Made by a program: the position numbers and the translations under genes. The notes below the pieces were generated by a model that saw only the letters and a list, made by a program, of their open reading frames with translations, made no database searches and had not been told where the DNA came from. DNA of 64,000 nucleotides from Chlorobium sp. (GTDB taxonomy: Bacteria; Bacteroidota; Chlorobiia; Chlorobiales; Chlorobiaceae): positions 24,800 through 88,799 of the forward strand of contig NZ_JAIOZR010000001.1 in NCBI RefSeq assembly GCF_021740465.1. The letters run 5' to 3'. This document shows positions 35,500 through 44,538 of this stretch, one piece after another. The first letter of the stretch is position 1. Each line of letters begins with the position of its first letter.

Positions 35500-36429
35500 A
35501 TGAATTACCGTTATAATGGACAGACTGCCCTGCAGGGGACCGGAAAAACGCTCACCCTCGACAATGCATACCGGTACTGCCGAGAAATATCGAAACATCA
35601 CGCCAAAACATTTTATCTGGCGACGCTTTTCCTGCCGAAACGCCAGCAGAACCCTATTTTTGCTATTTACGCCCTGCTCAGAACAGTTGACGACCTTGTC
35701 GATCTTGCCGAAGACAAGCTCACCAACGGACAGATCACCCGGCAGGAGATCAACGGCCTGCTGGAAAACTGGAAAACAAGGCTGAAAAGCTGCTACCAGG
35801 GAGAGGTCGCCGACGACCCGATCATGATGGCGTGGCACGACACACTGAAAACCTACCCCATCGACATAGAGCTCCCGCTGGACCTTATGGACGGCGTAGC
35901 CATGGATATCGAGTTCAGGAAATTCGAAACCTTCGACGATCTCTACGTCTACTGCTACAAGGTCGCTTCTGTCGTCGGGCTCATGACTTCCGAAATTTTC
36001 GGCTACAGCGACCGGCAGGCGCTGCAGCACGCCATCGAACTCGGCATAGCCATGCAGCTTACCAACATCCTTCGCGATATCGGCGAGGATATCGACCGCG
36101 GCAGGATCTATCTTCCCATGGAGGATCTGAAACGGTTCAACTACAGCGAGGAGGAGTTCATGAAGAAAACCATGAACGGCAACTTCCTCGAATTGATGAA
36201 GTTCCAGATCGAACGGGCCAGAAGCTACTACCGTTCCGCCGAAAAAGGCATTCCCATGCTTGAAAAAGAGAGCCGCTTCGCCGTCATGGTAAGCAGCCAG
36301 AACTACTGCAACATCCTCAAGGCTATCGAAAAAAACGGCTACGATGTCTTTTCCCGCAGGGCATACCGTTCGTTCTACCAGAAAATCCGTACCATTCCCG
36401 GCATCTGGTACAAAACAAGAGTATCATAG
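35500..36429 (+). CDS. crtB: 15-cis-phytoene synthase
   Basis: Condenses two geranylgeranyl diphosphates to phytoene, first step of carotenoid (chlorobactene/isorenieratene) synthesis in green sulfur bacteria. The 309-residue trans-prenyltransferase has the first Asp motif LLRTVDDLVDLAED around residue 64, the second in TNILRDIGEDIDRGRIYLP near 190, plus SEIFGYSD. CrtB is preferred to hopanoid HpnC/D because the gene stands alone without squalene or hopanoid partners. It is preceded by a 250-base region divergent from hflX and followed after 70 bases by lysS. Confidence 0.9.
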   Translation: MNYRYNGQTALQGTGKTLTLDNAYRYCREISKHHAKTFYLATLFLPKRQQNPIFAIYALLRTVDDLVDLAEDKLTNGQITRQEINGLLENWKTRLKSCYQGEVADDPIMMAWHDTLKTYPIDIELPLDLMDGVAMDIEFRKFETFDDLYVYCYKVASVVGLMTSEIFGYSDRQALQHAIELGIAMQLTNILRDIGEDIDRGRIYLPMEDLKRFNYSEEEFMKKTMNGNFLELMKFQIERARSYYRSAEKGIPMLEKESRFAVMVSSQNYCNILKAIEKNGYDVFSRRAYRSFYQKIRTIPGIWYKTRVS

Positions 36430-36498
36430 CGATGCGAGCCGCAAGAGCGTCGGCACCGTCATCATTGCAAATTACCATTATTCATTTCAACCGCCATC

Positions 36499-38019
36499 AT
36501 GCCGAAAGAGAACCAGCACCAGGAACAACCGCAGCTTTCCCTCAACGACCAGATGCAGCGCCGTTACGACGAGCGGCTGCACCTCATGGAATCAGGAGTC
36601 AACCCCTATCCCTGCCAATTCGACGTAACGACCTTTTCGACCGATATCATTGAAGCATTCCGCGATGAAGAACAGACGCCGGTATCGGTAGCAGGAAGGA
36701 TCATGACCATCCGAAAGATGGGCAAAGCCTCGTTTTTTCACATGCAGGATTCGAAAGGCCGCATCCAGATCTATCTGAAAAAAGACGAGGTGGGAGATGC
36801 CGCCTACAGCACCTTCAAGCTGCTCGATATCGGCGATATTGTAGGAGTCGAAGGCTACAGCTTCAGGACGAAAACCGGCGAAATTTCCGTGCACGCCCTC
36901 CATTTCGAACTGCTCAGCAAATCGCTGCGTCCCATACCTGTCGCAAAGGAAAAAGAAGTCGAAGGCCAGAAAGTTGTATACGACGCATTCAGCGACAAGG
37001 AACTTCGCTACCGGCAGCGTTATGTCGATCTGATCGTCAACCCCGAAGTCCGCGACACCTTCATCAAGCGCTCGGCGATCGTCACATTCATGCGTGGCTT
37101 CTTCACCGGAAAGGGGTGGCTCGAAGTTGAAACCCCGATTCTGCAACCGATTTACGGCGGAGCTGCAGCAAGACCCTTCACGACACATCACAACGCGCTC
37201 GACATGCAGCTCTACCTGCGCATCGCCAACGAGCTCTACCTCAAGCGGTTGATCGTGGGCGGCTTCGACGGCGTTTTCGAGTTCGCCAAGGATTTCCGCA
37301 ACGAAGGCATCGACAGGTTCCACAATCCCGAATTCACCCAGGTTGAACTCTACGTGGCTTACAAGGACTATAACTGGATGATGGAGCTTGTCGAGGAACT
37401 GCTCTACCGCACCGCCCTCGGCGTCAACGGAACTCACACCACCAGCTTCCTCGGCAACGAAATCTCCCTTGAACCGCCCTTCAGGCGGCTGACCATCGTC
37501 GACGCCATCAAAGATTACTGCAATATAGACGTCAGCGGCAAAAACGAAAGCGAACTGCGTTCGGCGGCAAAGGATCTCGGTCTGGAACTCGACCCGAAAA
37601 TCGGCGCAGGAAAGATCATCGATGAAATCTTCGGTGAATTTGTCGAGCCGAAGCTCATTCAACCCACATTCATTACCGACTACCCAACCGAAATGTCGCC
37701 GCTCGCCAAGGAGCACCGCTCCAAACCAGGCTTCGTCGAACGCTTCGAGCTGATCGCGGGCGGCAAGGAACTCTGCAACTCCTTCTCGGAGCTGAACGAT
37801 CCGGTCATCCAGCGGGAGCGCCTCGAAGCGCAGGCGAAATTACGCCTGCGCGGCGACGAGGAAGCCATGGTGGTGGACGAGGACTTCCTCAGGGCGCTGG
37901 AATACGGCATGCCCCCCTGCGCCGGGCTCGGCATCGGCATAGACCGCATGGTGATGCTGATCACCGGACAGGAGTCGATCCGCGATGTCATTTTCTTCCC
38001 GCATCTGAAACCGGAATAG
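36499..38019 (+). CDS. lysS: Lysyl-tRNA synthetase (class II)
   Basis: Charges tRNA-Lys; cytosolic class IIb enzyme of 506 residues. The N-terminal OB fold ([20 protein letters not shown]) carries the tRNA-anticodon contact; the catalytic core has motif 1 ([19 protein letters not shown]), motif 2 ([20 protein letters not shown]) and motif 3 ([14 protein letters not shown]) ending [17 protein letters not shown] 36499 is preceded by weak AG-rich sequence; length is normal. It may be cotranscribed with crtB (70-base gap), or have its own promoter. Confidence 0.97.
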   Translation: MPKENQHQEQPQLSLNDQMQRRYDERLHLMESGVNPYPCQFDVTTFSTDIIEAFRDEEQTPVSVAGRIMTIRKMGKASFFHMQDSKGRIQIYLKKDEVGDAAYSTFKLLDIGDIVGVEGYSFRTKTGEISVHALHFELLSKSLRPIPVAKEKEVEGQKVVYDAFSDKELRYRQRYVDLIVNPEVRDTFIKRSAIVTFMRGFFTGKGWLEVETPILQPIYGGAAARPFTTHHNALDMQLYLRIANELYLKRLIVGGFDGVFEFAKDFRNEGIDRFHNPEFTQVELYVAYKDYNWMMELVEELLYRTALGVNGTHTTSFLGNEISLEPPFRRLTIVDAIKDYCNIDVSGKNESELRSAAKDLGLELDPKIGAGKIIDEIFGEFVEPKLIQPTFITDYPTEMSPLAKEHRSKPGFVERFELIAGGKELCNSFSELNDPVIQRERLEAQAKLRLRGDEEAMVVDEDFLRALEYGMPPCAGLGIGIDRMVMLITGQESIRDVIFFPHLKPE

Positions 38020-38158
38020 GATTACGGGATTCCCCCCTCCATCAACTCTTTAGAAGCGGCATGCCGGCAGGGGTACAGTGGGGGCATGACCGGAACAGCC
38101 GGAGCAAAAGATCGACAGGACGCAACCGAGGTTCCTTTCAACATTGAACAGGCCCCTT

Positions 38159-38836
38159 ATGACCCCTATCCGCAGCCGTTTCCAGCAGCTCTCCCTCTCT
38201 GAACTCGTAGCAGAGGGAGAAAACGGGCAGACCGAGTTCAAAAGGCTCGTTCACTCGCCCTCCAAAATAGCCAAACCCATCACGGCTTTCGCCAATACCT
38301 CAGGTGGCGTCATTCTCATCGGAGTGGACGACGACAAAAGGATCGTGGGCATCCACAGCGAAAAAGAGATCCTTGAAATCGTCGATGAAGGAGTAAAACT
38401 GCATATCGATCCGGAACCGGAAATCGAGATCTACCACGAGGAGTTCAAACGAAGGCTGGTGCTCATGGTGCTCGTTCCTGAAAGTCCCGACAAACCGCAC
38501 TATCACATCGAACAGGCGACAGACCCCCGCACCGGAAAATCCGTGACGGAAAAACGGGTATACACCCGCGAAGGAAACCGGAACCGGGCGCTCTGCGACG
38601 ACAGGATAATCCTGATGCAGTCGAAAAAAAATCCGCTGAAACTGTCGTTCGGCTCTGCAGAAAAAATGCTGCTTGGTTACCTGCAGCAGCAAAGGCAGAT
38701 CACCGCCGGCGAATACGGAAAGATGGCAGGAATTCCCCTGGGGGAAGCCAGAGAGCGACTCATATCTCTGGTACGATCGGGAGCTCTCACACTGCGAACG
38801 GAAGGTACCATAAGCTACTATACTCTTCCCGCTTAA
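38159..38836 (+). CDS. AlbA_2 (Schlafen-type) domain protein with winged-helix end
   Basis: A 225-residue putative DNA- or RNA-binding regulator. Residues about 15-120 form the divergent AlbA_2 domain: [40 protein letters not shown], and [21 protein letters not shown]. Residues 170-225 look like a winged helix ([20 protein letters not shown]). I start at ATG 38159 (MTPIRS); a TTG five codons earlier is open. No AAA_4 ATPase module follows, so this is the short form. Its stop overlaps the stop of the convergent epimerase gene by three bases (TTAA). Confidence 0.82.
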   Translation: MTPIRSRFQQLSLSELVAEGENGQTEFKRLVHSPSKIAKPITAFANTSGGVILIGVDDDKRIVGIHSEKEILEIVDEGVKLHIDPEPEIEIYHEEFKRRLVLMVLVPESPDKPHYHIEQATDPRTGKSVTEKRVYTREGNRNRALCDDRIILMQSKKNPLKLSFGSAEKMLLGYLQQQRQITAGEYGKMAGIPLGEARERLISLVRSGALTLRTEGTISYYTLPA

Positions 38837-39843
38837 GCGATACCGTAATAGTCCCGATACCACGCCACAAACCGCCTTACCCCTTCCTCGACAGGCGTTT
38901 CGGGCTTGTAGTGCACATCCTGCTTGAGCTGGTCGACATCGGCATAGGTATCAGGTACGTCACCCGGTTGCATGGGCAGAAACTCCTTTTCCGCTGTTTT
39001 TCCGAGCTGCAGCTCAAGCGCAGCGATGTAGTCCATCAGGTTGACCGGTTTGCTATTGCCAATGTTGTACACCTTCCAGGGCGCACGGCTCGAACCGGGA
39101 TCCGGGTGTAACCCCGACCACTCCGGGTTGCCTTCGGCATTGTGATCGAGCGTGCGGATCACCCCCTCGACGATGTCGTCGATAAAGGTGAAATCACGGC
39201 GGTGATTCCCGTAGTTGTACACCTGGATCGGGCGGTTGTTCAGGATGGCATCGGTAAAAAGAAAAAGCGCCATATCGGGGCGTCCCCAAGGACCATAAAC
39301 GGTAAAAAAACGCAGCCCGGTTGTGGGTATATTGTAGAGATGACTGTAAGTGTGCGCCATCAGCTCGTTGGCTTTCTTGCTGGCCGCATAGAGGGAGAGC
39401 GGATGGTCAACGTTGTCATGCACGGAAAACGGCATGGTTTCGTTGGCCCCATAGACCGAGCTCGACGAAGCATACACAAGATGAGCGACGCCGTTATGGC
39501 GACAGCCTTCGAGAATGTTCAGAAAACCCTGGATGTTGCTTTCGATATAGGCGTGAGGGTTAATGAGCGAGTAGCGCACTCCCGCCTGGGCCGCGAGATT
39601 GATCACTTTATCGAACTTTCCCGTACGAAAAAGTTTTTCCATCCCCTGCCGGTCAGCCAGATCGGTTTTCACGAAACGGAAATTCGCGTACGGTTGGAGA
39701 AGCTTGAGGCGGGCCTCTTTAAGACTCACGTCATAGTAATCATTGAGATTGTCGAGACCCGTAACATTCTCTCCTCGTTCAAGAAGACGCTGGCAGACAT
39801 GGAATCCTATAAAACCCGCAGCTCCGGTAACCAGAACGTTCAT
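38833..39843 (-). CDS. UDP-glucuronate 4-epimerase-type NAD-dependent epimerase
   Basis: Short-chain dehydrogenase of 336 residues starting at ATG 39843 ([20 protein letters not shown]). The NAD-binding TGAAGFIG loop, [28 protein letters not shown] and the catalytic Tyr-x3-Lys in [13 protein letters not shown] identify the extended family. [10 protein letters not shown] and [17 protein letters not shown] point to the CapI/LspL branch that interconverts UDP-glucuronate and UDP-galacturonate for capsule or O-antigen. No polysaccharide cluster surrounds it here. The ORF extension upstream of 39843 lacks any support. An inverted repeat lies about 100-140 bases upstream of the start. Confidence 0.88.
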   Translation of the reverse strand: MNVLVTGAAGFIGFHVCQRLLERGENVTGLDNLNDYYDVSLKEARLKLLQPYANFRFVKTDLADRQGMEKLFRTGKFDKVINLAAQAGVRYSLINPHAYIESNIQGFLNILEGCRHNGVAHLVYASSSSVYGANETMPFSVHDNVDHPLSLYAASKKANELMAHTYSHLYNIPTTGLRFFTVYGPWGRPDMALFLFTDAILNNRPIQVYNYGNHRRDFTFIDDIVEGVIRTLDHNAEGNPEWSGLHPDPGSSRAPWKVYNIGNSKPVNLMDYIAALELQLGKTAEKEFLPMQPGDVPDTYADVDQLKQDVHYKPETPVEEGVRRFVAWYRDYYGIA

Positions 39844-39935
39844 CGATAAAATGATTAAGATTGATACGAGCCACAACGGCACGTAAAGATTTCAGGGAAA
39901 ATAAAAAAAGAAACTCGCTTTCCCGGCATTGAAAA

Positions 39936-39983
39936 GAACCTTCCTCAAAACCGGCTTGATTTTCATGGCCTGCAGGAAGGTTC
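39936..39983. repeat. Inverted repeat in the divergent region between epimerase and TPR gene
   Basis: GAACCTTCCT (39936-39945) and AGGAAGGTTC (39974-39983) are perfect 10-base arms with a 28-base loop. The loop has a weak inner GGC/GCC pairing. There is no T-tract, and the element lies in the 240-base promoter region of two divergent genes, so a regulatory or RNA-leader role is as likely as a dead terminator. Confidence 0.5.
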
Positions 39984-40084
39984 AGGAAATCCGGTAAAAG
40001 AGGATAATGATATAGAAAAATCTCCTTTCTCTATCTTGTTCGATACGTATCATTGAGGTAAATTCGTATGAATACCGGACAGCT

Positions 40085-40420
40085 ATGACCGATCACAAAA
40101 ATACCCCCATACCGTTCATTCTCCTCCTGCTAAGCTTGCTACTCTCGGCCGCAGACGTCCCCGAAGGAGTGAAAACAGCAGACGATTATTACTGGAGCGG
40201 CAAGGAAAAATACCACAGCGGAGACTTCCGCGGAGCAATCGAAGATTACGACAAGGCCTCCGCACTTGCTCCGGGTACCGCGAAAATCTTCGGAAGCAGG
40301 GCTGCGGCCAAACGCAAAATCGGCGACAAGGAAGGTGCTATCGCAGATGCCCGCACGGCCGCACGACTCGGCGACAAGGACGCCCGGCGCATCCTGCGCA
40401 TACTCGGCTACGACTGGTAG
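40085..40420 (+). CDS. Small exported TPR protein
   Basis: A 111-residue protein: an N-terminal hydrophobic signal or anchor (IPFILLLLSLLLSAADVP, residues 8-25) followed by two TPR units (YYWSGKEKYHSGDFRGAIEDYDKASALAP and AKIFGSRAAAKRKIGDKEGAIADARTAARLG). The mature part is about 85 residues, a minimal TPR scaffold probably in the periplasm. Partners are not visible. It is transcribed alone toward tgt (108-base gap). Confidence 0.75.
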   Translation: MTDHKNTPIPFILLLLSLLLSAADVPEGVKTADDYYWSGKEKYHSGDFRGAIEDYDKASALAPGTAKIFGSRAAAKRKIGDKEGAIADARTAARLGDKDARRILRILGYDW

Positions 40421-40528
40421 AATATCTTTTTGCTCTTCCCGGCTATCGGACGCCTCCGTTTTTTTCTTCCCGCAAAAAGTCGTTAGATTGGCGGTCTAAA
40501 CCCTTACGGGTACCACTTAAAAACCGTC

Positions 40529-41668
40529 ATGAACTTGCAATTCAGCCTCACCACCACCGATCCGCAATCAGCAGCGCGATGCGGCGTGCTCCATACGGAT
40601 CATGGCGCCATCCCCACCCCGATCTTCATGCCTGTAGGCACGAGAGCCAGCGTGAAGTCAGTGCCGACCGATCTCCTTGAAGGGCTCAACGTCCATATCA
40701 TTCTGGCCAACACCTACCACCTCTACCTTAAGCCGGGCAACGACATCATCCTTAAGGCCGGAGGCGTGCACCGGTTCATGAACTGGAACGGCCCCCTCCT
40801 GACCGACAGCGGCGGCTATCAGGTCTACTCGCTCTCCGATCTGCGAAAGATCACCGAAGAAGGGGTTACCTTCAAATCGCACATCGACGGTTCGAAACTG
40901 CAGTTCACGCCTGAAAACGTGGTGGATACGCAGCGCATTATCGGCAGCGACATCATGATGCCGCTCGACGAATGTCCTCCATCCACCGCCGAGCGCAGCT
41001 ACGTGGAAAAGTCAGGAGAACTCACCCTGCGGTGGGCCGAACGCGCCAGAACGCACTTCCTTCGCACCAGCCCGCTCTACGGCCACCGGCAGTACCAGTT
41101 CGGCATCACCCAGGGAGGCGTGCATGCCGACCTCAGAACCATTTCCTCGAAAGCTCTCGTGGATCTCGATTTCGACGGCTACGCGGTGGGCGGCATGGCG
41201 GTGGGAGAACCCGCCGAAGCCATGTACCGGGTGCTGGAACTCTCGCACACCCTGCTTCCGGAGCACAAGCCGCGCTACCTTATGGGCGTTGGCACGCCGG
41301 AAAACATTCTCAACGCCATCGAACGCGGCATCGACATGTTCGACTGCGTGATCCCCACCCGGGAAGGACGAAACGGCCGGGTCTACACGCGCAAGGGAAC
41401 CATGAACCTCCGCTCTGCCAGGTACTCCGAGGATTTCCGGTCCATCGACGAAGGCTTCCCGAACGAGGTATGCCGCAGTTACTCGCGCGCCTACATCCGC
41501 CACCTCCTGAACGTGGGCGAAATTTTCGGCCTCACGCTCTGCACCATGCAGAACATCTCCTTCTTCATGTGGCTCACGGCAACCGCCCGGACAGAGATAC
41601 AGAACGGCACCTTCACCCTCTGGAAGAAGGAGTTTCTCCGCGAGTTCAACGGCAACACCCTGAAATAA
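40529..41668 (+). CDS. tgt: tRNA-guanine transglycosylase lacking zinc ligands
   Basis: Exchanges guanine-34 for preQ1 in tRNAs for Asp, Asn, His and Tyr. The 379-residue TIM-barrel has catalytic D93 in LLTDSGGYQ, GGMAVGEPAEAMY (substrate loop) and nucleophile D272 in FDCVIPTREGRNGRVY. The structural zinc site is degenerate: Zymomonas ligands C318, C320, C323 and H349 align with F310, N312, C315 and Q341 with unchanged spacing, so three of four ligands are missing. Length and the Arg/Ala-Tyr helix SYSRAYIRHLL are normal. rimO begins two bases after its stop, so the pair is an operon of tRNA and ribosomal protein modification enzymes. Confidence 0.94.
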   Translation: MNLQFSLTTTDPQSAARCGVLHTDHGAIPTPIFMPVGTRASVKSVPTDLLEGLNVHIILANTYHLYLKPGNDIILKAGGVHRFMNWNGPLLTDSGGYQVYSLSDLRKITEEGVTFKSHIDGSKLQFTPENVVDTQRIIGSDIMMPLDECPPSTAERSYVEKSGELTLRWAERARTHFLRTSPLYGHRQYQFGITQGGVHADLRTISSKALVDLDFDGYAVGGMAVGEPAEAMYRVLELSHTLLPEHKPRYLMGVGTPENILNAIERGIDMFDCVIPTREGRNGRVYTRKGTMNLRSARYSEDFRSIDEGFPNEVCRSYSRAYIRHLLNVGEIFGLTLCTMQNISFFMWLTATARTEIQNGTFTLWKKEFLREFNGNTLK

Positions 41669-41670
41669 CC

Positions 41671-42960
41671 ATGCGCAACATCTTTCTCCTGAGTCTCGGC
41701 TGCTCTAAAAACACCGTCGATTCCGAAAGGCTGATGGCCCAGGCCGCCGCGAGCGGTATGATTTTTACCGAGGTTGCCGACGACGCCGACATCATCCTCA
41801 TCAACACCTGCGGCTTCATCCAGGACGCCAAGGAGGAGTCCATAGCCGAAACCCTTGCCGCCATCCGGAAAAAGCAGGAAGGCATGGTGCGAAAGGTCTA
41901 CGTAATGGGCTGCCTGCCGGAGCTCTACCGGAAAGAACTGGGGGAGGAGATGCCCGAGGTGGACGGTTTTTTCGGAACCCGCGAACTTCCGGAAGTGCTT
42001 CAGGCCATCGGAGCCGGGTACCGCGAGGAGCTGTTCGACCGGCGCATGCTGCTCACACCGCCCCACTACGCGTTCCTGAAAATCGCCGAAGGGTGCAACC
42101 GGCAGTGCTCGTTCTGCTCGATCCCGAAAATCCGCGGACGCTACGTAAGCCAGCAGCCGGAACAACTGCTGCGCGAAGCCTCGATCCTGAAGGAGTCGGG
42201 AGTGTGTGAGCTGAACCTCATAGCTCAGGACATCAGCGTATACGGCTGCGACCTCGGAGGCAAGCCGCTCCTGAACGATCTCGTGCTCCGCCTCTCCGAC
42301 ATGGCGTTCCGGCGCATCCGCCTGCTCTACGCCTACCCGCTGAACTTTCCTATGGAGGTGATCGACACCATGCGCGAGCGGGAAAACGTGTGCAACTACC
42401 TCGACATGCCGCTGCAGCATATAAGCGACCGCATCCTTCGCTCCATGAACCGGGGCATCGACCGCGCCGGAACCCTCCGGCTGCTCGAATCCATACGCGA
42501 ACGGAACCCCGGCATCCGGCTCCGCACCACCATGATCGCCGGCTACCCCGGAGAAACCAGGGAGGAGTTCGAGGAACTGCTGCGGTTCGTCGAGGAGAGC
42601 CGCTTCGACCGACTCGGCTGCTTTCCCTACTGCCACGAGGAGTACTCGCCCGCATACCTGCTCGAAGACAATGTTAACCCCGAAGAAAAACAGGACCGCG
42701 TGGCGGAACTCATGGAGCTGCAGGAATCCATTTCGCAGGAAAAGAACCGGGAGTACGAGGGGAAGGAGATCTTGGTGCTCGTCGATCAGGTGGAAGAGGG
42801 GACGGCCTTCGGCCGCACCGAGTACGACGCCCCGGAAGTGGATAACGAATGCATCCTCGAAACCGCTGGCTTCGACGTCCGACCCGGCATGTTCTGCCGA
42901 GCCAGTATCACCGACTCGACGCCCTACGATCTGGAGGGAGAGGTAACCGGAATCGAGTAA
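41671..42960 (+). CDS. rimO: Ribosomal protein S12 methylthiotransferase RimO
   Basis: Radical-SAM enzyme that adds a methylthio group to Asp88 of S12. I start at ATG 41671 (MRNIFLLSLGCSKNTVDSE), two bases after the tgt stop; a very long in-frame extension back to 40972 is only the shadow of tgt. The 429-residue protein has the UPF0004 domain cluster cysteines (GCSKN, NTCGFI, GCLPELY), the radical-SAM CNRQCSFCSIPKIRGRY and a C-terminal TRAM domain (ILVLVDQVEEGTAFGRTEY). S12 itself is not in the window. Confidence 0.95.
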   Translation: MRNIFLLSLGCSKNTVDSERLMAQAAASGMIFTEVADDADIILINTCGFIQDAKEESIAETLAAIRKKQEGMVRKVYVMGCLPELYRKELGEEMPEVDGFFGTRELPEVLQAIGAGYREELFDRRMLLTPPHYAFLKIAEGCNRQCSFCSIPKIRGRYVSQQPEQLLREASILKESGVCELNLIAQDISVYGCDLGGKPLLNDLVLRLSDMAFRRIRLLYAYPLNFPMEVIDTMRERENVCNYLDMPLQHISDRILRSMNRGIDRAGTLRLLESIRERNPGIRLRTTMIAGYPGETREEFEELLRFVEESRFDRLGCFPYCHEEYSPAYLLEDNVNPEEKQDRVAELMELQESISQEKNREYEGKEILVLVDQVEEGTAFGRTEYDAPEVDNECILETAGFDVRPGMFCRASITDSTPYDLEGEVTGIE

Positions 42961-42986
42961 AAAAAACCGTTCACCGGCAAAGACCG

Positions 42987-43301
42987 TTACTGCCCTTCGC
43001 CGTCGTAAGCCTCCAGCGCAGGCGGAAGGGCGCCGATCACCACCGCCCCGGCAGCGGGCAGGCCTACAAGAACCGCACTCACCACCTCCTCACGCGAGGC
43101 GCCTTGCGACTTGGCGGAAAGCACATGGAACGGAATCCCTGAAATATTGCCGGTAGCGGCAAGAACCGCCAAATATGCCAGTTCCTCCGTTTTCCTGTCG
43201 AGCGCGCTGGCTGCATCCAGCGCTTTAGCGGCCTGCATCCATGCCTCGGCGTGAGCCGGAGCCTCCTGCATGAACATGGCAAAAGCCTTTGAAACGCTCA
43301 T
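42987..43301 (-). CDS. AhpD-like/carboxymuconolactone decarboxylase family protein lacking the CXXC
   Basis: A 104-residue helical protein; GGGGGAG five bases before ATG 43301 fixes the start. The family hallmark is CxxCxxH in a peroxidase active site; here the helix reads ATGNISGIPFHV, with the His (H59) present but both Cys positions replaced (I53 and I56). AKSQGASREEVVSAVLVG and the Pro/Gly-rich end fit the fold. It can be a non-catalytic or differently acting member. The flavin reductase remnant and hemerythrin lie directly upstream on the same strand. Confidence 0.85.
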   Translation of the reverse strand: MSVSKAFAMFMQEAPAHAEAWMQAAKALDAASALDRKTEELAYLAVLAATGNISGIPFHVLSAKSQGASREEVVSAVLVGLPAAGAVVIGALPPALEAYDGEGQ

Positions 43302-43354
43302 CGAACTCCCCCTATCGTGCCAAGTGTTTGATATAACCAGATCTTCCCAAAAAC

Positions 43355-43922
43355 TCACTGAGCTTTGCTGCAAGTGTTGGTCTCAACCCACAGTGCGTAG
43401 GCCTGCATAAACTTCGTTCCGAACTCCCTGAACGAATCGCTCGCAAGATTGCTGCTCTCGTCAAAAAGAGCGGATGCGTTGCCGATGTAAGCCTCGGGCT
43501 GCTGCAAAACCGGAACGTTAAGAAACACCAGCGACTGCCGCAAATGGTGGTTTGCGCCGAACCCCCCTATCATCCCTGGAGAAACGCTCATCACGGCGCC
43601 CGGTTTTCCGTTCCAGACACTTTTCCGGTAGGGACGCGACCCCACGTCAATTGCGTTCTTGAGCACCACCGGTACCGACCGATTGTACTCCGGCGTAACA
43701 AACAGGATCCCGTCAAACGCTTTTACCCGTTCACGAAACTCCACCCGGACGGCGGGGCCTGTCGGTATCGAGATCCTCGTTATAGAGCGGAAGCTGGGCA
43801 ATTTCGATTACTTCAAGCGTTAGCGATGCAGGGGCAAGCGCGATGAGCACTCTTGCCATTTTCCGGTTGAAGGATTCCCTGCGAAGGCTTCCCACAACAA
43901 CTGCAATCTTTTTCTGAATCAT
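43355..43922 (-). pseudogene. NADPH-dependent FMN reductase, interrupted by a frameshift
   Basis: The N-terminal half reads from ATG 43922: MIQKKIAVVVGSLRRESFN then AQLPLYNEDLDTD. The C-terminal half lies in another frame: GPAVRVEFRERVKAFDGILF, TPEYNRSVPVVLKNAIDVGS (flavin-reductase signature), then GKPGAVMSVSPGMIGGFGAN, ending at 43355. One extra A on the minus strand near 43760, in ACCGACAGGCCCC, separates the frames; removing it restores DTDGPAVRVEF without other damage. So the gene is either a very recent pseudogene, phase-variable, or shows a sequencing error. The intact protein would be about 188 residues, of the chromate/quinone-reductase group. Confidence 0.82.
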
Positions 43923-43986
43923 TGCAATTCTCCTGTTCGTTGCCGAGCAGCCATTATTTTCAAGCATACCGCTTTCCGAAAACAGT

Positions 43987-44538
43987 TCAACCGAACTGCC
44001 GTTCAAGATCACCGGCAAGCCGGGCCAGACGTTCGAGGCTATCATGGCCGATGCGAAGATCGACCTTCTCGAATTCACTATACAGAGCATCAAGCTCATC
44101 AGGATTCAGCACCTTGTTGGTCATGGGAAACAGCAGATAGTCCTCTTTCCAGATGTGGCCGGGATAAAGATCGGCAATGCCGCGAAGGCTGCCGATCAGT
44201 CCTTCGTAAGCTTCCGGCTCGTTTCTGACATATGCTTCAGCAGATTCGGCGAGGCGCCTGACCAGCGACCTTCCCGAAACATGATCGGCGACGAGAGCTC
44301 CAATAGGGCATCCCTGCATCGGAACACCCTTCTCTCCGAGCGCCGGAAACAGCAGATCCTCTTCCTTGCCGTGATGGCATTTGTCGGCATAAATCCGCAT
44401 GAATTCAACAATGCCCTGCAGAATGTCCGGCTTGATGACACCGCCTTCCTCAAGCCTCTCGGCAAGGAGCGGCGTAATACCGACAATCCGGGCAATGACC
44501 CGGTGTTCAGCTTCAAGCATTTCCGTTGGACTGTTCAT
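43987..44538 (-). CDS. Hemerythrin-domain protein
   Basis: A 183-residue cytosolic protein starting at ATG 44538 (MNSPTEMLEAEHRVIARI). The di-iron ligands are visible: EHRVIARI, then CHHGKEEDLLFPAL near residue 55, LVADHVSGRSLVRRL around 85, and HIWKEDYLLFPM near 135, in the H..HxxxE..H..HxxxD pattern. Such proteins bind oxygen or NO, or act in iron and oxidative-stress responses. Its neighbours (flavin reductase, AhpD-like) suggest an oxygen or redox-defence group, suited to a strict anaerobe. Confidence 0.9.
   Translation of the reverse strand: MNSPTEMLEAEHRVIARIVGITPLLAERLEEGGVIKPDILQGIVEFMRIYADKCHHGKEEDLLFPALGEKGVPMQGCPIGALVADHVSGRSLVRRLAESAEAYVRNEPEAYEGLIGSLRGIADLYPGHIWKEDYLLFPMTNKVLNPDELDALYSEFEKVDLRIGHDSLERLARLAGDLERQFG

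Noticed and set aside
36592..37716. Minus-strand open frame of 374 codons opposite lysS
   Set aside because: Shadow of lysyl-tRNA synthetase; Gly/Asp/Val-rich composition with no domain.
40972..41670. N-terminal extension of rimO back to 40972
   Set aside because: The extra 233 codons run through tgt in another frame and give an Arg/Pro/His-rich sequence; family start MRNIFLLSLGCSKN lies at 41671.
41491..42636. Minus-strand open frame of 381 codons opposite rimO
   Set aside because: Composition and frame are those of a shadow; RimO on the plus strand has all cluster cysteines.
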